Shown: one piece after another, positions 1 through 8,423 of the stretch
How positions within the stretch are numbered: position 1 is the stretch's first letter
How the letters are laid out: each line of letters starts with the position of its first letter
Source of the DNA: Dyella humicola
GTDB lineage: Bacteria; Pseudomonadota; Gammaproteobacteria; Xanthomonadales; Rhodanobacteraceae
DNA length: 64,000 nucleotides
Direction of reading: 5' to 3'
Assembly: GCF_026283945.1 (NCBI RefSeq)
Contig: NZ_JAPDPC010000001.1
Span: forward strand, 2,604,001-2,668,000
The notes under the pieces: generated by a model
Databases searched by the model: none
The model's input: the letters and a program-made list of their open reading frames with translations, nothing else
What the model was told of the DNA's origin: nothing
Translations under genes and position numbers: made by a program

Positions 1-98
1 ACCATATGGGGATAGACCACCACGTCACGCAGGGGCAGTACTGGCAGGGCTTCCAGCACGGCTCCGGTGGCCTGGGGGTTGGGGGCGTTCTTTGCCAT
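1..98 (-). CDS. lon: Lon protease, N-terminal fragment (cut by window edge)
   Basis: Reading the minus strand from an ATG at 98-96 gives 32 residues that begin MAKNAPNPQA and continue into VLPLRDVVVYPHM. This is the characteristic opening of the substrate-binding N domain of ATP-dependent protease La. The rest of the gene lies beyond base 1. It sits directly downstream of clpX in the same orientation, the usual tig-clpP-clpX-lon order of proteobacteria. Lon degrades misfolded and regulatory proteins in the cytoplasm. The fragment is short, but the motif and the context agree well. Confidence 0.9.
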   Translation of the reverse strand, partial: MAKNAPNPQATGAVLEALPVLPLRDVVVYPHM

Positions 99-207
99 CG
101 AAGAGAGTCTCTCGTGGATGAGTATGTCGTTCGCCCCGACACTGCGCCGGGGCCTTCTGTACGTCAAGTGGTGGCATACGACCACGCACACAAGTGCATG
201 ACAAACC

Positions 208-246
208 ACAAAAACGAAATGGCCCCGGCAGTTTTGCCGAGGCCAT
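208..246 (-). terminator. Probable rho-independent terminator after clpX
   Basis: Bases 219-230 pair with 235-246 (12 bp with one mismatch) around a 4-base loop. On the minus strand the stem is followed by a T-rich stretch (complement of 211-218). It lies 28 bases past the clpX stop and upstream of lon, so it probably ends or attenuates the clpP-clpX transcript. Confidence 0.65.
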
Positions 247-274
247 CGCGCTAGCTATGCGACGTTGCAGTGAG

Positions 275-1570
275 TCAGGCGGCGTCGCCGCCCTCGCCTG
301 CTGCACGCGGTTGCTTGAGGTTGCCGCGATAGATGAGATATGGCTCGGCCTGCCCATCGATCACTGCATCATCAACCACGACTTTGCTCACGTGCTCCAG
401 CGACGGGAGTTCGTACATCGTGTCCAACAGCACCTGCTCGAGAATGGTGCGAAGGCCGCGAGCGCCCGTCTTGCGCTTCAATGCCTTGCGGGCAATCGCC
501 TGCAACGCTTCCGGGCGGAACTCCAGCTCGACACCTTCCATCTCGAACAGCTTCTTGAACTGCTTGGTGACGGCGTTCTTCGGCTCCGTGAGGATCTGCA
601 CGAGCGCCGGCTCGTCCAGCTCCTCCAGAGTGGCCACCACTGGCAGACGACCGACGAACTCGGGAATCAGACCATAACGCACCAGGTCGGACGGCTCGAC
701 ATCCGCCAGCACCTTGCCCAGATTCTCCCGCCGCTCCTTGCTGCGCACCTCGGCCGAGAAACCGATGCCGGTGGTCTCGGAACGCTGCTGAATGACCTTT
801 TCCAGTCCGGCAAATGCGCCGCCACAGATGAACAGGATGTTCTTGGTGTCGACCTGCAGGAATTCCTGCTGCGGATGCTTGCGACCGCCCTGCGGCGGCA
901 CCGAGGCCAACGTGCCCTCGATCAGCTTCAACAGCGCCTGCTGCACGCCTTCGCCAGAAACGTCGCGGGTAATCGACGGGTTCTCGCTCTTGCGCGAGAT
1001 CTTGTCGATTTCGTCGATATAGACGATGCCCGACTGCGCCTTCTCGACGTCGTAGTCGCACTTCTGCAGCAGTTTCTGGATGATGTTTTCCACATCCTCA
1101 CCCACGTAACCCGCCTCGGTGAGGGTGGTCGCGTCGGCGATGGTGAACGGCACGTTGAGCAGGCGCGCCAGCGTTTCGGCCAGCAGCGTCTTGCCCGAAC
1201 CCGTGGGTCCGATCAGCAGGATGTTGGACTTGCCCAGCTCGACGTCGTCGCTCTTCTGGCGCGACTCCATGCGCTTGTAGTGGTTGTACACAGCCACCGC
1301 CAGCGCTTTCTTGGCGCGGGTCTGGCCGACCACATACTGGTCAAGCGTCTCCATGATCTCACGGGGCTTGGGCAGCTGGCTGCGCCCGGAGGCGGCCTTC
1401 TCCTCGAGTTCCTCGCGGATGATGTCGTTGCAAAGCTCTACGCACTCATCGCAAATGAACACGGACGGACCCGCGATCAGCTTGCGCACTTCATGCTGGC
1501 TCTTGCCGCAGAAAGAGCAGTAGAGAATCTTGCCGCTGTCGTTGGAACGGCCCTGCCGCTCGTCGCTCAT
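275..1570 (-). CDS. clpX: ATP-dependent Clp protease ATP-binding subunit ClpX
   Basis: This 431-residue AAA+ unfoldase recognises, unfolds and threads substrates into ClpP in the cytoplasm. The N-terminal zinc-binding domain has cysteines at residues 18, 21, 40 and 43. The AAA+ core shows the Walker A motif GPTGSGKT (about residues 120-128), the Walker B run VYIDEIDKI and the sensor/C-terminal part with [10 protein letters not shown]. Length matches the family. The gene follows clpP at a gap of 106 bases that holds a perfect hairpin (1618-1645), and lon follows. Start is the ATG at 1570. Function is secure. Confidence 0.98.
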   Translation of the reverse strand: MSDERQGRSNDSGKILYCSFCGKSQHEVRKLIAGPSVFICDECVELCNDIIREELEEKAASGRSQLPKPREIMETLDQYVVGQTRAKKALAVAVYNHYKRMESRQKSDDVELGKSNILLIGPTGSGKTLLAETLARLLNVPFTIADATTLTEAGYVGEDVENIIQKLLQKCDYDVEKAQSGIVYIDEIDKISRKSENPSITRDVSGEGVQQALLKLIEGTLASVPPQGGRKHPQQEFLQVDTKNILFICGGAFAGLEKVIQQRSETTGIGFSAEVRSKERRENLGKVLADVEPSDLVRYGLIPEFVGRLPVVATLEELDEPALVQILTEPKNAVTKQFKKLFEMEGVELEFRPEALQAIARKALKRKTGARGLRTILEQVLLDTMYELPSLEHVSKVVVDDAVIDGQAEPYLIYRGNLKQPRAAGEGGDAA

Positions 1571-1617
1571 GCTTGGATCCTGCTGGTAAATCGGTTGCGG
1601 TTTGAGAATAGCACAGG

Positions 1618-1645
1618 GTTCCGCGTCTGCAGCGAGACGCGGAAC
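1618..1645 (-). other. Perfect hairpin in the clpP-clpX intergenic gap
   Basis: Bases 1618-1628 are the exact reverse complement of 1635-1645 (11-bp GC-rich stem, 6-base loop). On the minus strand no clear T tract follows, so it may be an mRNA-stabilising or attenuating stem between clpP and clpX rather than a complete terminator. Confidence 0.45.
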
Positions 1646-1676
1646 GACTGGCAGAACCGGGGCCGGACGCCTGAAA

Positions 1677-2306
1677 TCAGGCCGATTTCACCGTATCGAC
1701 GGCGCGACGGTCGAGGACCGAGTCGATCAGGCCGTATTCCTTGGCCGCCTCGGCGCTCATGAAGCGGTCGCGCTCCATATCCCGTTCGATCTTGTCCAGC
1801 GGCTGGCCGGTGTGCTGAACGTAGATATCGTTCAGGCGGCGGCGCAGGTACAGGATTTCCTGGGCCTGGATCTCGATGTCGGTCGCCTGGCCGCGAGCGC
1901 CACCGGACGGCTGGTGGATCATCACGCGTGAGTTGGGCAGCGAATAACGCTTGCCCTTGGCGCCGGCCATCAGCAGCAGCGACGCCGCACTGCAGGCCTG
2001 ACCGATGCACATGGTGCTGACGTCGGGCTTGATGAACTGCATGGTGTCGTAAATCGCCAGCCCGGCGGTAACGGCACCGCCCGGGCTGTTGATGTACAGA
2101 TGGATGTCCTTGTCCGGGTTCTCCGATTCAAGGAACAGCATCTGCGCGACCAGCAGGTTTGCCACCTGATCGTTCACCTCGCCCACGAGGAAGATCACGC
2201 GCTCCTTGAGGAGGCGCGAATAGATGTCGTACGAGCGCTCGCCGCGGGCGGTCTGCTCGACGACGATCGGTACCAGGTTGAGGTTCTGGATCGGGTCCAT
2301 GGCCAT
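1677..2306 (-). CDS. clpP: ATP-dependent Clp protease proteolytic subunit ClpP
   Basis: ClpP is the serine peptidase barrel that works with ClpX. The chain starting at [10 protein letters not shown] is 209 residues, the usual size. Catalytic Ser106 lies in [10 protein letters not shown] and His131 in VMIHQPSGG, and the substrate-strand signature INSPGG is at about 72-77. The start at 2306 is chosen because a GGAG sequence lies about ten bases upstream. An in-frame start at 2351 would add 15 unusual residues and run almost to the end of tig. It lies 37 bases after tig in a tig-clpP-clpX order. Confidence 0.97.
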   Translation of the reverse strand: MAMDPIQNLNLVPIVVEQTARGERSYDIYSRLLKERVIFLVGEVNDQVANLLVAQMLFLESENPDKDIHLYINSPGGAVTAGLAIYDTMQFIKPDVSTMCIGQACSAASLLLMAGAKGKRYSLPNSRVMIHQPSGGARGQATDIEIQAQEILYLRRRLNDIYVQHTGQPLDKIERDMERDRFMSAEAAKEYGLIDSVLDRRAVDTVKSA

Positions 2307-2343
2307 GCTTGTCGCTCTCCGGTTGATAGGCCTGAAGGATGCC

Positions 2344-3636
2344 TCAGGCACTGACCGGGCGCATCACCTCGTCGAAGCCCAGGTTCTGCACCGTGGTGCT
2401 GGCGTGATCTGCCACCCACTCTGCCACCTGGTCTTCCATCACGCGATTCTGCAGCCCTGACATCAGTTGGGGGTCACGATTATAGAGTTCAATGACCTTT
2501 TCCGGCTCCTCGTAGGTCGAGGCGATGGCCGCGAGCTGCTCGGCAATGCGGGTACGGTCGATCACCAGCGACTGCTTGCGGGCGATCTCACCCATGAGCA
2601 GACCGGCAATGACACGCTTGCGGGCGATCGGCGAGGCGGCCTCGATCAGCTGCGGCGGCACTTGCTGGCCGCGCGGCACGCTGCCCTGGGCCAGGTTTTG
2701 CGCCTCGGACTGCACCATCACGTTCGGCACATCCAGGTCCGGATGCGCGTCGGCCAGCTTCTCGGCCACTTCGGACTTGAGGCGGGCCATCAGCGTCGCC
2801 TTGAGTTCGCGTTCGAGGTTGGCGCGGACTTCCTTGCGGAAACTTTCCAAGTCGCCATCGACGATGCCGAACAGCTTGGCGAACTCGCCATCCACCTCGG
2901 GCAGCTTCGGCTCCTGCACCTTGATGATGTTGAAATGGACCTGGGCAGTCTTGCCGGCCAGGCTTTCGTTGCGGAAATCGGCCGGGAAAGCGATCTCGGC
3001 ATCGAATTCGTCGTCTGCCTTGCGGCCAGCCAACGCCTCGTCAAGCGCCTTGAACAGGGTGCCCGAACCCAGCACGCTGCCCGCACGCTCCAGGCCGTCG
3101 GCCGGGAAGCGGTAATCGCCTGCCTGGGCCGAGTACTCAAACATGACGAAATCGCCCTCGAGCGAGGCGCGCTCGACCGGGTCGAAGCTGCGGCGCTGCG
3201 CGCGCAGGGTCTCGATCATTTTTTCGATGTCAGCATCGGTCACTTCCGCCACCGGGCGGGAGATTTCCAGCTTGGCGACGTCGACTTCCGGGAACTCCGG
3301 CATCACTTCGAAGGTAGCGGTATAGGCGATCTCGCCATCCACCGGGTTACCCGTGGTGTCGATCGCTGGGTTGGCGATCGGGCGCAGCTTTTCCTGTTCG
3401 ACCGCTTCGCGCAGCGTGCTGCCGATCAGGTCGGAGAGCACTTCACCACGCACCTGGTCGCCAAAGCGCTGCTTGATCACCGCAGTCGGCACCTTGCCCG
3501 GACGGAAACCCTTGAGGCGCACAGTGCGACCCATCTCGGCAATGCGTGCGCTCACCTGCGACTCGAAGCGCTGCGCGGGAAACTTTACCGTGAGCTTGCG
3601 CTCGAGCTTGCCGACGTTTTCAACCGAAACCTGCAT
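2344..3636 (-). CDS. tig: Trigger factor (ribosome-associated chaperone, PPIase)
   Basis: Trigger factor binds the ribosome exit tunnel and shields nascent chains. The 430-residue product has the N-terminal ribosome-binding domain opening [17 protein letters not shown], the signature region GFRPGKVP at about residues 44-51, a central FKBP-type PPIase segment (including DFVMFEY, roughly 150-245) and a C-terminal helical arm. The start at 3636 is preceded on the minus strand by GGAGACGTC, a good ribosome-binding site, and matches the family length. A start 36 bases upstream is possible but less likely. It heads the tig-clpP-clpX-lon group. Confidence 0.97.
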   Translation of the reverse strand: MQVSVENVGKLERKLTVKFPAQRFESQVSARIAEMGRTVRLKGFRPGKVPTAVIKQRFGDQVRGEVLSDLIGSTLREAVEQEKLRPIANPAIDTTGNPVDGEIAYTATFEVMPEFPEVDVAKLEISRPVAEVTDADIEKMIETLRAQRRSFDPVERASLEGDFVMFEYSAQAGDYRFPADGLERAGSVLGSGTLFKALDEALAGRKADDEFDAEIAFPADFRNESLAGKTAQVHFNIIKVQEPKLPEVDGEFAKLFGIVDGDLESFRKEVRANLERELKATLMARLKSEVAEKLADAHPDLDVPNVMVQSEAQNLAQGSVPRGQQVPPQLIEAASPIARKRVIAGLLMGEIARKQSLVIDRTRIAEQLAAIASTYEEPEKVIELYNRDPQLMSGLQNRVMEDQVAEWVADHASTTVQNLGFDEVMRPVSA

Positions 3637-3715
3637 GACGTCTCCTGGAGTACCTGAAAGTGCGCCCGTCACAGGCGCATGGCGGCCCCCGGCCGCCTGT
3701 AAAAACAGTAAGGGA

Positions 3716-3800
3716 TGGTGCGAAAGGGGGGACTCGAACCCCCACGAGCAAGCCCGCTGGAACCTAAATCCAGTGCGTCTACCAATTCCGCCACTTTCGC
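3716..3800 (-). tRNA. tRNA-Leu (anticodon UAG)
   Basis: Read on the minus strand, the 5' acceptor strand GCGAAAG (3800-3794) pairs with CTTTCGC (3726-3720). A discriminator A (3719) and an encoded CCA (3718-3716) follow. The anticodon loop TTTAGGT gives UAG, and the long variable arm is typical of class II leucine tRNAs. It lies just upstream of tig. Confidence 0.96.
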
Positions 3801-4052
3801 ATCAGAACAACTATGAGGAACTTACCGCAAGCACCGGATTTTAAAGGGAAAAGCTGGACGAATCCGCTCTTGCACCCTACCCCGCCAGCTTCCGGACACT
3901 CCGCCCTAAGTCGATGATTCCCTTACACGAAAGCGGGTCATTTTACGGTTCGGGCAGCCGACAACACAAGCGCCAAAGCGCTCTTCGCCCGAGGCCGTGT
4001 CCATGGATGCGCGCCGTCTCGGCGAGGTTGCGACGGCGGTATGCCTTGGGCC

Positions 4053-5999
4053 TTAGAGCTCGCGCAAGATGCGGAAGCCGACGCGACCGCTGCGCACACT
4101 GGCATCGGCGCCTTGACGATAGGCCGAGCGCACCTGTTCCGGCGAGCTGCCCCAGGAGCCGCCGCGCACCACTCGCACGCTACAACCCGGATTGACCCAG
4201 GCTCCGCCGTCACGGGGCGCGCGCAGGTAGCTGTCGTGCCAGCAGTCCTGGACCCATTCGGACACATTGCCGTTGATGTCGTACAGACCGAACGGATTGG
4301 GTGCATAACTCATCACGGGCGCCGGCCCCCACGAGCCATCGTTATAGCCGCGAAAAGCATTGCTCCAGCGTCGCCCGCTCGGCGAGCGATCGTTGCCTCC
4401 GGTGAGGTTTTCCACTTTCGAGGTCGGCCCGCCGTCGCCCCACCAGTAGCGCGTCGTGGTGCCGCCGCGCAGGGCGTATTCAAATTCAGGCTCGCTGGGC
4501 AGGCGGAAGGTCTTGCCGGTGCGCTGGCTGAGCCATTCCACATAGGCCTTGGCGTCGTTCCACGACACGTTGACTACAGGCAGGCGGGCGTCGGCCGTGC
4601 GACCGGCATAATCCGTCTCCCAGCTCGCGTTGACGTCATCACGCATCGCCCCGGTGCCTTCGTCGTAAACACTGGCACCGCCTAACCTCACCGAATCCGG
4701 CTGATAACCACTGGCGCGAACGAACTCGCGGAACTGACCTACCGTGACGGCGGTGCGGGACAACGCAAAGCCCTTGCCGATGGTTACCTCGTGCTGCGGC
4801 GTTTCGGCGTCCTGCCGTCCGGCCTCCGCATCAGGCGCGCCCATCTGGAAGGTCCCCGTGGGTATCACCACCATCGACGGCGTTTGTCCCGGCATATCCG
4901 CAAAACGGTCAGTAAAAACCTGGCCCGGCTTGAAGCTGGCATAGAGCCTTGAGTTGGTGAGGCGCTCGCTGAAATCGCTCAGACCGGCCAGATCGGGGCT
5001 GATCGCCTTGGCCTGGTCGGCCAATTGCTGGGCCAGGGTCAGGTTGCCGGCATCGAGTGCCGAACGAGCCTGGGCGAGAATGCCCGCCCCACGCGCCTGT
5101 CGCATGCCGTCGACACGCGTATGCACATCCCGCAACGCTGGCGAATCGGGGAGGATCTGCGCCGCCTCGCCTAGCGCCTGGTCGGCGCCCTTGAAGTCGT
5201 TTTGCGCCACCGCGGCCAGTGCCCGGTCAAGCACGGCCCGCTGCACCTGCAACACGCCCTGCTCCGCCACGGCATTGTCCGGGTCCATCTGCTGCACCTG
5301 GCGATAGAGCTCCAGTGCATTGGCGCCCTTGGGCTGGTCTGCGCTGCCCTGCTGCAGCAAGGTGGCCGCCTTGGCCAGCAACGGACGCGCCTGCGACAGT
5401 GTCTTCAGCTTCACCTGGAGCTGGGCCACGTCATCTTTTGAATCGGGGATGTCCTTGAGCGTATCGAGCAGGTCGCCGGCCGACTCGGCGTCGCCAACTA
5501 CCAGATCCTGGTTGATTTCCGCCACCATGCGGGCGCGTACTTCATACAAACCTTGCGCCGCACGACGGCTGTCCGGCTTCAGCTTTAGCGCCTGCTCGTA
5601 GAGTGCGACAGCGCTACTGTCGTCGCCCGCCAGCTGACCGGCGCGCAGCGCCTTGCCCGCGCGAGTCAGCAGCGCCTCGACCTCAGGCGTATCGGCACTC
5701 AACTGCTCGGGCAGATGGGTGTCCTTGTGCCCAAGGCGCGCCACGATGACCTCCGTGGGCGCCAGCGTCAGGGGCGGACCAGCGTCGATCTCCGCGACGC
5801 TCCGGGCCGGCGCTGCGGGCGTCCCGGGGGCGACGCTCGGGATCGGACCAAGATTCATGGCGCGCTTCCCCGCGACGACCGACGGCTCCACATGAAAGAC
5901 GCGTGGAAAGAAGTGGAAAACGAGCGCCAAGCCGAGCACGGCAACGCCCAGGGCTCCACCCATGGCACGTTGGCGGCGTACGGATTCCTTGCTCGGCAT
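4053..5999 (-). CDS. Membrane-anchored TPR/SUMF1 (formylglycine-generating-enzyme-like) domain protein
   Basis: The 648-residue product has a basic N-terminus, one hydrophobic segment (AVLGLALVFHFFP, about 15-32) and a long Ala/Gln/Leu-rich helical middle with TPR-like pairs (about 110-390). Its C-terminal domain of about 250 residues carries SUMF1/FGE signatures: MVVIPTGTFQMG, NVSWNDAKAYVEWLS, GLYDINGNVSEWVQD, RVVRGGSWGSS and a final GFRIL. The catalytic cysteines of true formylglycine-generating enzymes are not evident after RGGSW, so I read it as a binding or structural member of the fold, probably exposed in the periplasm. Start MPSKESV at 5999. It is divergent from rnd with a 105-base shared upstream region. 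Confidence 0.8.
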   Translation of the reverse strand: MPSKESVRRQRAMGGALGVAVLGLALVFHFFPRVFHVEPSVVAGKRAMNLGPIPSVAPGTPAAPARSVAEIDAGPPLTLAPTEVIVARLGHKDTHLPEQLSADTPEVEALLTRAGKALRAGQLAGDDSSAVALYEQALKLKPDSRRAAQGLYEVRARMVAEINQDLVVGDAESAGDLLDTLKDIPDSKDDVAQLQVKLKTLSQARPLLAKAATLLQQGSADQPKGANALELYRQVQQMDPDNAVAEQGVLQVQRAVLDRALAAVAQNDFKGADQALGEAAQILPDSPALRDVHTRVDGMRQARGAGILAQARSALDAGNLTLAQQLADQAKAISPDLAGLSDFSERLTNSRLYASFKPGQVFTDRFADMPGQTPSMVVIPTGTFQMGAPDAEAGRQDAETPQHEVTIGKGFALSRTAVTVGQFREFVRASGYQPDSVRLGGASVYDEGTGAMRDDVNASWETDYAGRTADARLPVVNVSWNDAKAYVEWLSQRTGKTFRLPSEPEFEYALRGGTTTRYWWGDGGPTSKVENLTGGNDRSPSGRRWSNAFRGYNDGSWGPAPVMSYAPNPFGLYDINGNVSEWVQDCWHDSYLRAPRDGGAWVNPGCSVRVVRGGSWGSSPEQVRSAYRQGADASVRSGRVGFRILREL

Positions 6000-6104
6000 G
6001 TTGGGCGTCCTTGGTCGGCCTGCTATGGTGCACCGCTTAACCTTAGGCACAAACCGATGTCAGGACAATGCGCGAATGCGCGTTCTGCATCGCCAGGAAG
6101 ACGC

Positions 6105-7223
6105 ATGCATCAACACTCCGCCCTCGCCCCCGACGCAGCATGGATCGATCACCGCGACGCCCTGCAAAGCTGGCTGGGAGAGTTGCCTGCCGATGCCGTG
6201 CTGGGCTTCGATACCGAATTCATGCGCCGCAATACGTTCTACCCCCAGCTGGCCCTGATCCAGCTGGGATGGAATGGACGCTACGCACTGGTCGATCCCG
6301 TGGCCTTCGACATCGGCGACGCGCTACGTCCGCTGATCGGCGACGGTGGCGCCACTACCACCATGCATAGCGCCAGCGAGGATCTCGAAGCGCTGTCGCC
6401 ACTGCTGCCACACGGACCGCGCCAGCTGTTTGACACCCAGATCGCCGCCGCCTTCGTCGGCATGGGGCTGGGCATCAGCTACCGGGCCCTGGTTGCCGAG
6501 TTGACCGGTGCCGAGCTGGATAAGGGCGAAACGCGCTCCGACTGGCTGCAGCGTCCGCTTACCGAATCGCAACGTGCATACGCCACGCTCGACGTGGTCT
6601 ATCTCAAGCCCGTGCACGAACAGCTCGCTGCGCGCCTGGCAGAACGCGATCGCACGGCCTGGCATGCCGAAGACTGTGAGCGCCTCAAGCAGCGCGCCTG
6701 TCACCGCGAAGGCGACCCGCAGCCGCAGCGCTCGTTTCGCGGCGCTTCCGAATGGCGACCGGAGCAGCGTGCGCTGCTTCGTCGGATCTTGCGCTGGCGC
6801 GACCAGTCCGCACGCACACTTGACCGCCCTCGTCCGTGGTTGCTCGAGGACGCGCTGGCCATGAGCCTGGCCCAGCAACCACCGTCCTCAGCCAGCGCGC
6901 TGGAACAACGGACGCGCGGACAGCGGGCACTGCGCTCACCGCAGCGAGTGGAGCTGTTGGACTTGCTTCGTCTTCCACTCGACGCCGAAGAAGTCGCAGC
7001 AGCCGACCCCATCCCCGAGTCCCCGCAGGGCGAGGCGAAGAAAGCGCTTGCCGCCATGAAAACCTATACCGATACCCGCGCCACTGAGCTGGACCTGCCC
7101 GGCGGCCTGCTTTGCCCGCGCAAGGTGCTTGAGGAATATGTCGTTACGGCACAGTGGCCGGAGTTTCTCGAAGGCTGGCGCCGCGACGTACTGCATGACG
7201 GACTGACGCGTCTACTGCCCTGA
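6105..7223 (+). CDS. rnd: Ribonuclease D
   Basis: RNase D is a 3'-5' exoribonuclease that trims tRNA precursors and other stable RNAs. The 372-residue product shows the DEDDy exonuclease motifs: FDTEFMRR (Asp and Glu), the segment [10 protein letters not shown] with its Asp, and YATLDVVYL (the Tyr/Asp motif III). Two HRDC-type helical domains follow, including [10 protein letters not shown] and [14 protein letters not shown]. The start at 6105 has AGGAAG upstream. Any earlier start would run into the divergent SUMF1 gene. It is followed within 64 bases by tRNA-Ala. Confidence 0.95.
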   Translation: MHQHSALAPDAAWIDHRDALQSWLGELPADAVLGFDTEFMRRNTFYPQLALIQLGWNGRYALVDPVAFDIGDALRPLIGDGGATTTMHSASEDLEALSPLLPHGPRQLFDTQIAAAFVGMGLGISYRALVAELTGAELDKGETRSDWLQRPLTESQRAYATLDVVYLKPVHEQLAARLAERDRTAWHAEDCERLKQRACHREGDPQPQRSFRGASEWRPEQRALLRRILRWRDQSARTLDRPRPWLLEDALAMSLAQQPPSSASALEQRTRGQRALRSPQRVELLDLLRLPLDAEEVAAADPIPESPQGEAKKALAAMKTYTDTRATELDLPGGLLCPRKVLEEYVVTAQWPEFLEGWRRDVLHDGLTRLLP

Positions 7224-7286
7224 CCAAAGGCTCGCCCAGGGGCTTGGCGAAGGCTGGAAGCCACTGGTAATATCGATGGCTCGTGT

Positions 7287-7362
7287 GGGGCGGTAGCTCA
7301 GCTGGGAGAGCGCTGCGTTCGCAATGCAGAGGTCGGGAGTTCGATCCTCCTCCGCTCCACCA
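7287..7362 (+). tRNA. tRNA-Ala (anticodon CGC)
   Basis: The 76-base cloverleaf has acceptor GGGGCGG (7287-7293) pairing with CCGCTCC (7352-7358), a D arm with GCTCAGCTGGGAGAGC, anticodon loop TTCGCAA (CGC, reading GCG), a T loop with TTCGATC and an encoded CCA at 7360-7362. Confidence 0.97.
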
Positions 7363-7381
7363 CTTCATTCCAATCAAAACA

Positions 7382-7415
7382 GCGTTTTACGCCTCGCGGC
7401 GTGAAGCGCTTTTTT
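7382..7415 (+). terminator. Strong, probably bidirectional, rho-independent terminator
   Basis: Bases 7382-7393 pair with 7398-7409 (12 bp, two of them G-U) around the loop TCGC, and six T follow at 7410-7415. It ends the tRNA-Ala transcript. On the minus strand the stem is followed by TGTTTTGATT, so it can also serve the convergent fabI transcript. Confidence 0.85.
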
Positions 7416-7502
7416 GTGCTCGCAAGTCCCGGTTTTGCGTTCTCGACCAACGCTTGTACCAAGGATTGGGCTTGCTCATCCGGCCGCGCTCGATGCACGA
7501 CC

Positions 7503-8285
7503 TCAGGCCATGATGTTGACGCCGCCGTCGATGTACAGCGTCTCGCCGGAAAGACGCCGAGCATACGGGGTCGCCAGGAATGCACAGGTGAAACCGACGT
7601 CCATGATGTCCACCAGCTCTCCCAGTGGCGCCCGCTGGGAGGCTTCGCTGAGAAGCAGGTCGAAATCCTTGAGGCCGCTGGCCGCGCGCGTTTTGAGCGG
7701 GCCTGGCGATACGGCGTGGACACGGATGCCCTGGGGGCCCAGCTCGTAGGCGAGATAGCGCGCGCAGGATTCAAGCGCGGCCTTCACCGGCCCCATCAGG
7801 TTGTAGTTCGGCACGACCTTGTTGGCGCCGTAGTAACTCATGGTCAACAGCGTGCCGCCATCCTTCATCAACGGGGCCGCCAGCCTGGCCATGCGCACGA
7901 AGGAATGGCAGGAAATATCCATCGCCGCGGCGAAGCCCTCGCTTGAACTTTGCAGCAGGCCGCCGGCGAGGTCGTCCTTGGGCGCCCAGGCGATGGCATG
8001 CACGACGATGTCGAGCTGTCCCCATTCCGCGGCGATGCGTTCGAATAGCGCCTCGAGTTCGCCAGGGTGCGACACGTCCAGCGGCAGCAACAGCGGGGCC
8101 TGCAACGCCGTCGCCAGCGGCTCGACGAAACGTCGCGCCTTGTCATTCAAATAGGTGATCGCCAGCTCGGCGCCAAGCTCATGAAAGGCCCGCGCACAGC
8201 CATAGGCAATGGAGTGCTCGTTGGCGATGCCGGTGACCAGTGCCTTGGCCCCCTGCAGGATGGGTCGCGATGCATCGATAGACAT
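7503..8285 (-). CDS. fabI: Enoyl-[acyl-carrier-protein] reductase (NADH), FabI type
   Basis: The product catalyses the last reduction of each fatty-acid elongation cycle. The 260-residue SDR-fold protein has the atypical FabI cofactor motif GIANEHSIAYG (about 19-29) and the catalytic pair Tyr161 and Lys168 (Y-x6-K, in YNLMGPVKAA). Tyr151 precedes them, and a C-terminal SGETLYIDGG strand closes the fold. It lies 138 bases downstream of a DUF3141 gene on the same strand. FabI next to DUF3141 recurs in proteobacteria, often with phosphate acetyltransferase and acetate kinase between them. Those two are absent here. It may be a specialised paralogue rather than the sole FabI. Confidence 0.92.
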   Translation of the reverse strand: MSIDASRPILQGAKALVTGIANEHSIAYGCARAFHELGAELAITYLNDKARRFVEPLATALQAPLLLPLDVSHPGELEALFERIAAEWGQLDIVVHAIAWAPKDDLAGGLLQSSSEGFAAAMDISCHSFVRMARLAAPLMKDGGTLLTMSYYGANKVVPNYNLMGPVKAALESCARYLAYELGPQGIRVHAVSPGPLKTRAASGLKDFDLLLSEASQRAPLGELVDIMDVGFTCAFLATPYARRLSGETLYIDGGVNIMA

Positions 8286-8423
8286 GAGACGGCTCCTTCA
8301 AGCGATCCACGCTGGCCAGGCTTGATCGACGATAACGAAGCGAGGCGTCATCGGGTTCGGTGCCACAACACGCTTGTCTTCCATCGACGCCTCCTGGCGA
8401 CCATGACACGATTATCGAGATGA

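Noticed and set aside
110-190. Possible sigma-32 promoter before lon (CTTGAC ... CCCC on the minus strand)
   Set aside because: Spacing between the two halves (10 bases) is too short for the consensus, and the second half is only CCCCGG.
194-1762. Long plus-strand reading frame opposite clpX (522 codons)
   Set aside because: It is antisense to a certain gene, rich in Leu/Arg/His and lacking domains. It arises from codon bias in GC-rich DNA.
2467-3657. Long plus-strand reading frame opposite tig (396 codons)
   Set aside because: Shadow of trigger factor with no domain; codon positions follow the real gene.
4053-5999. Reading the SUMF1 protein as an active formylglycine-generating enzyme
   Set aside because: The copper-binding/catalytic cysteines are not visible in the C-terminal domain and no sulfatase gene is nearby.
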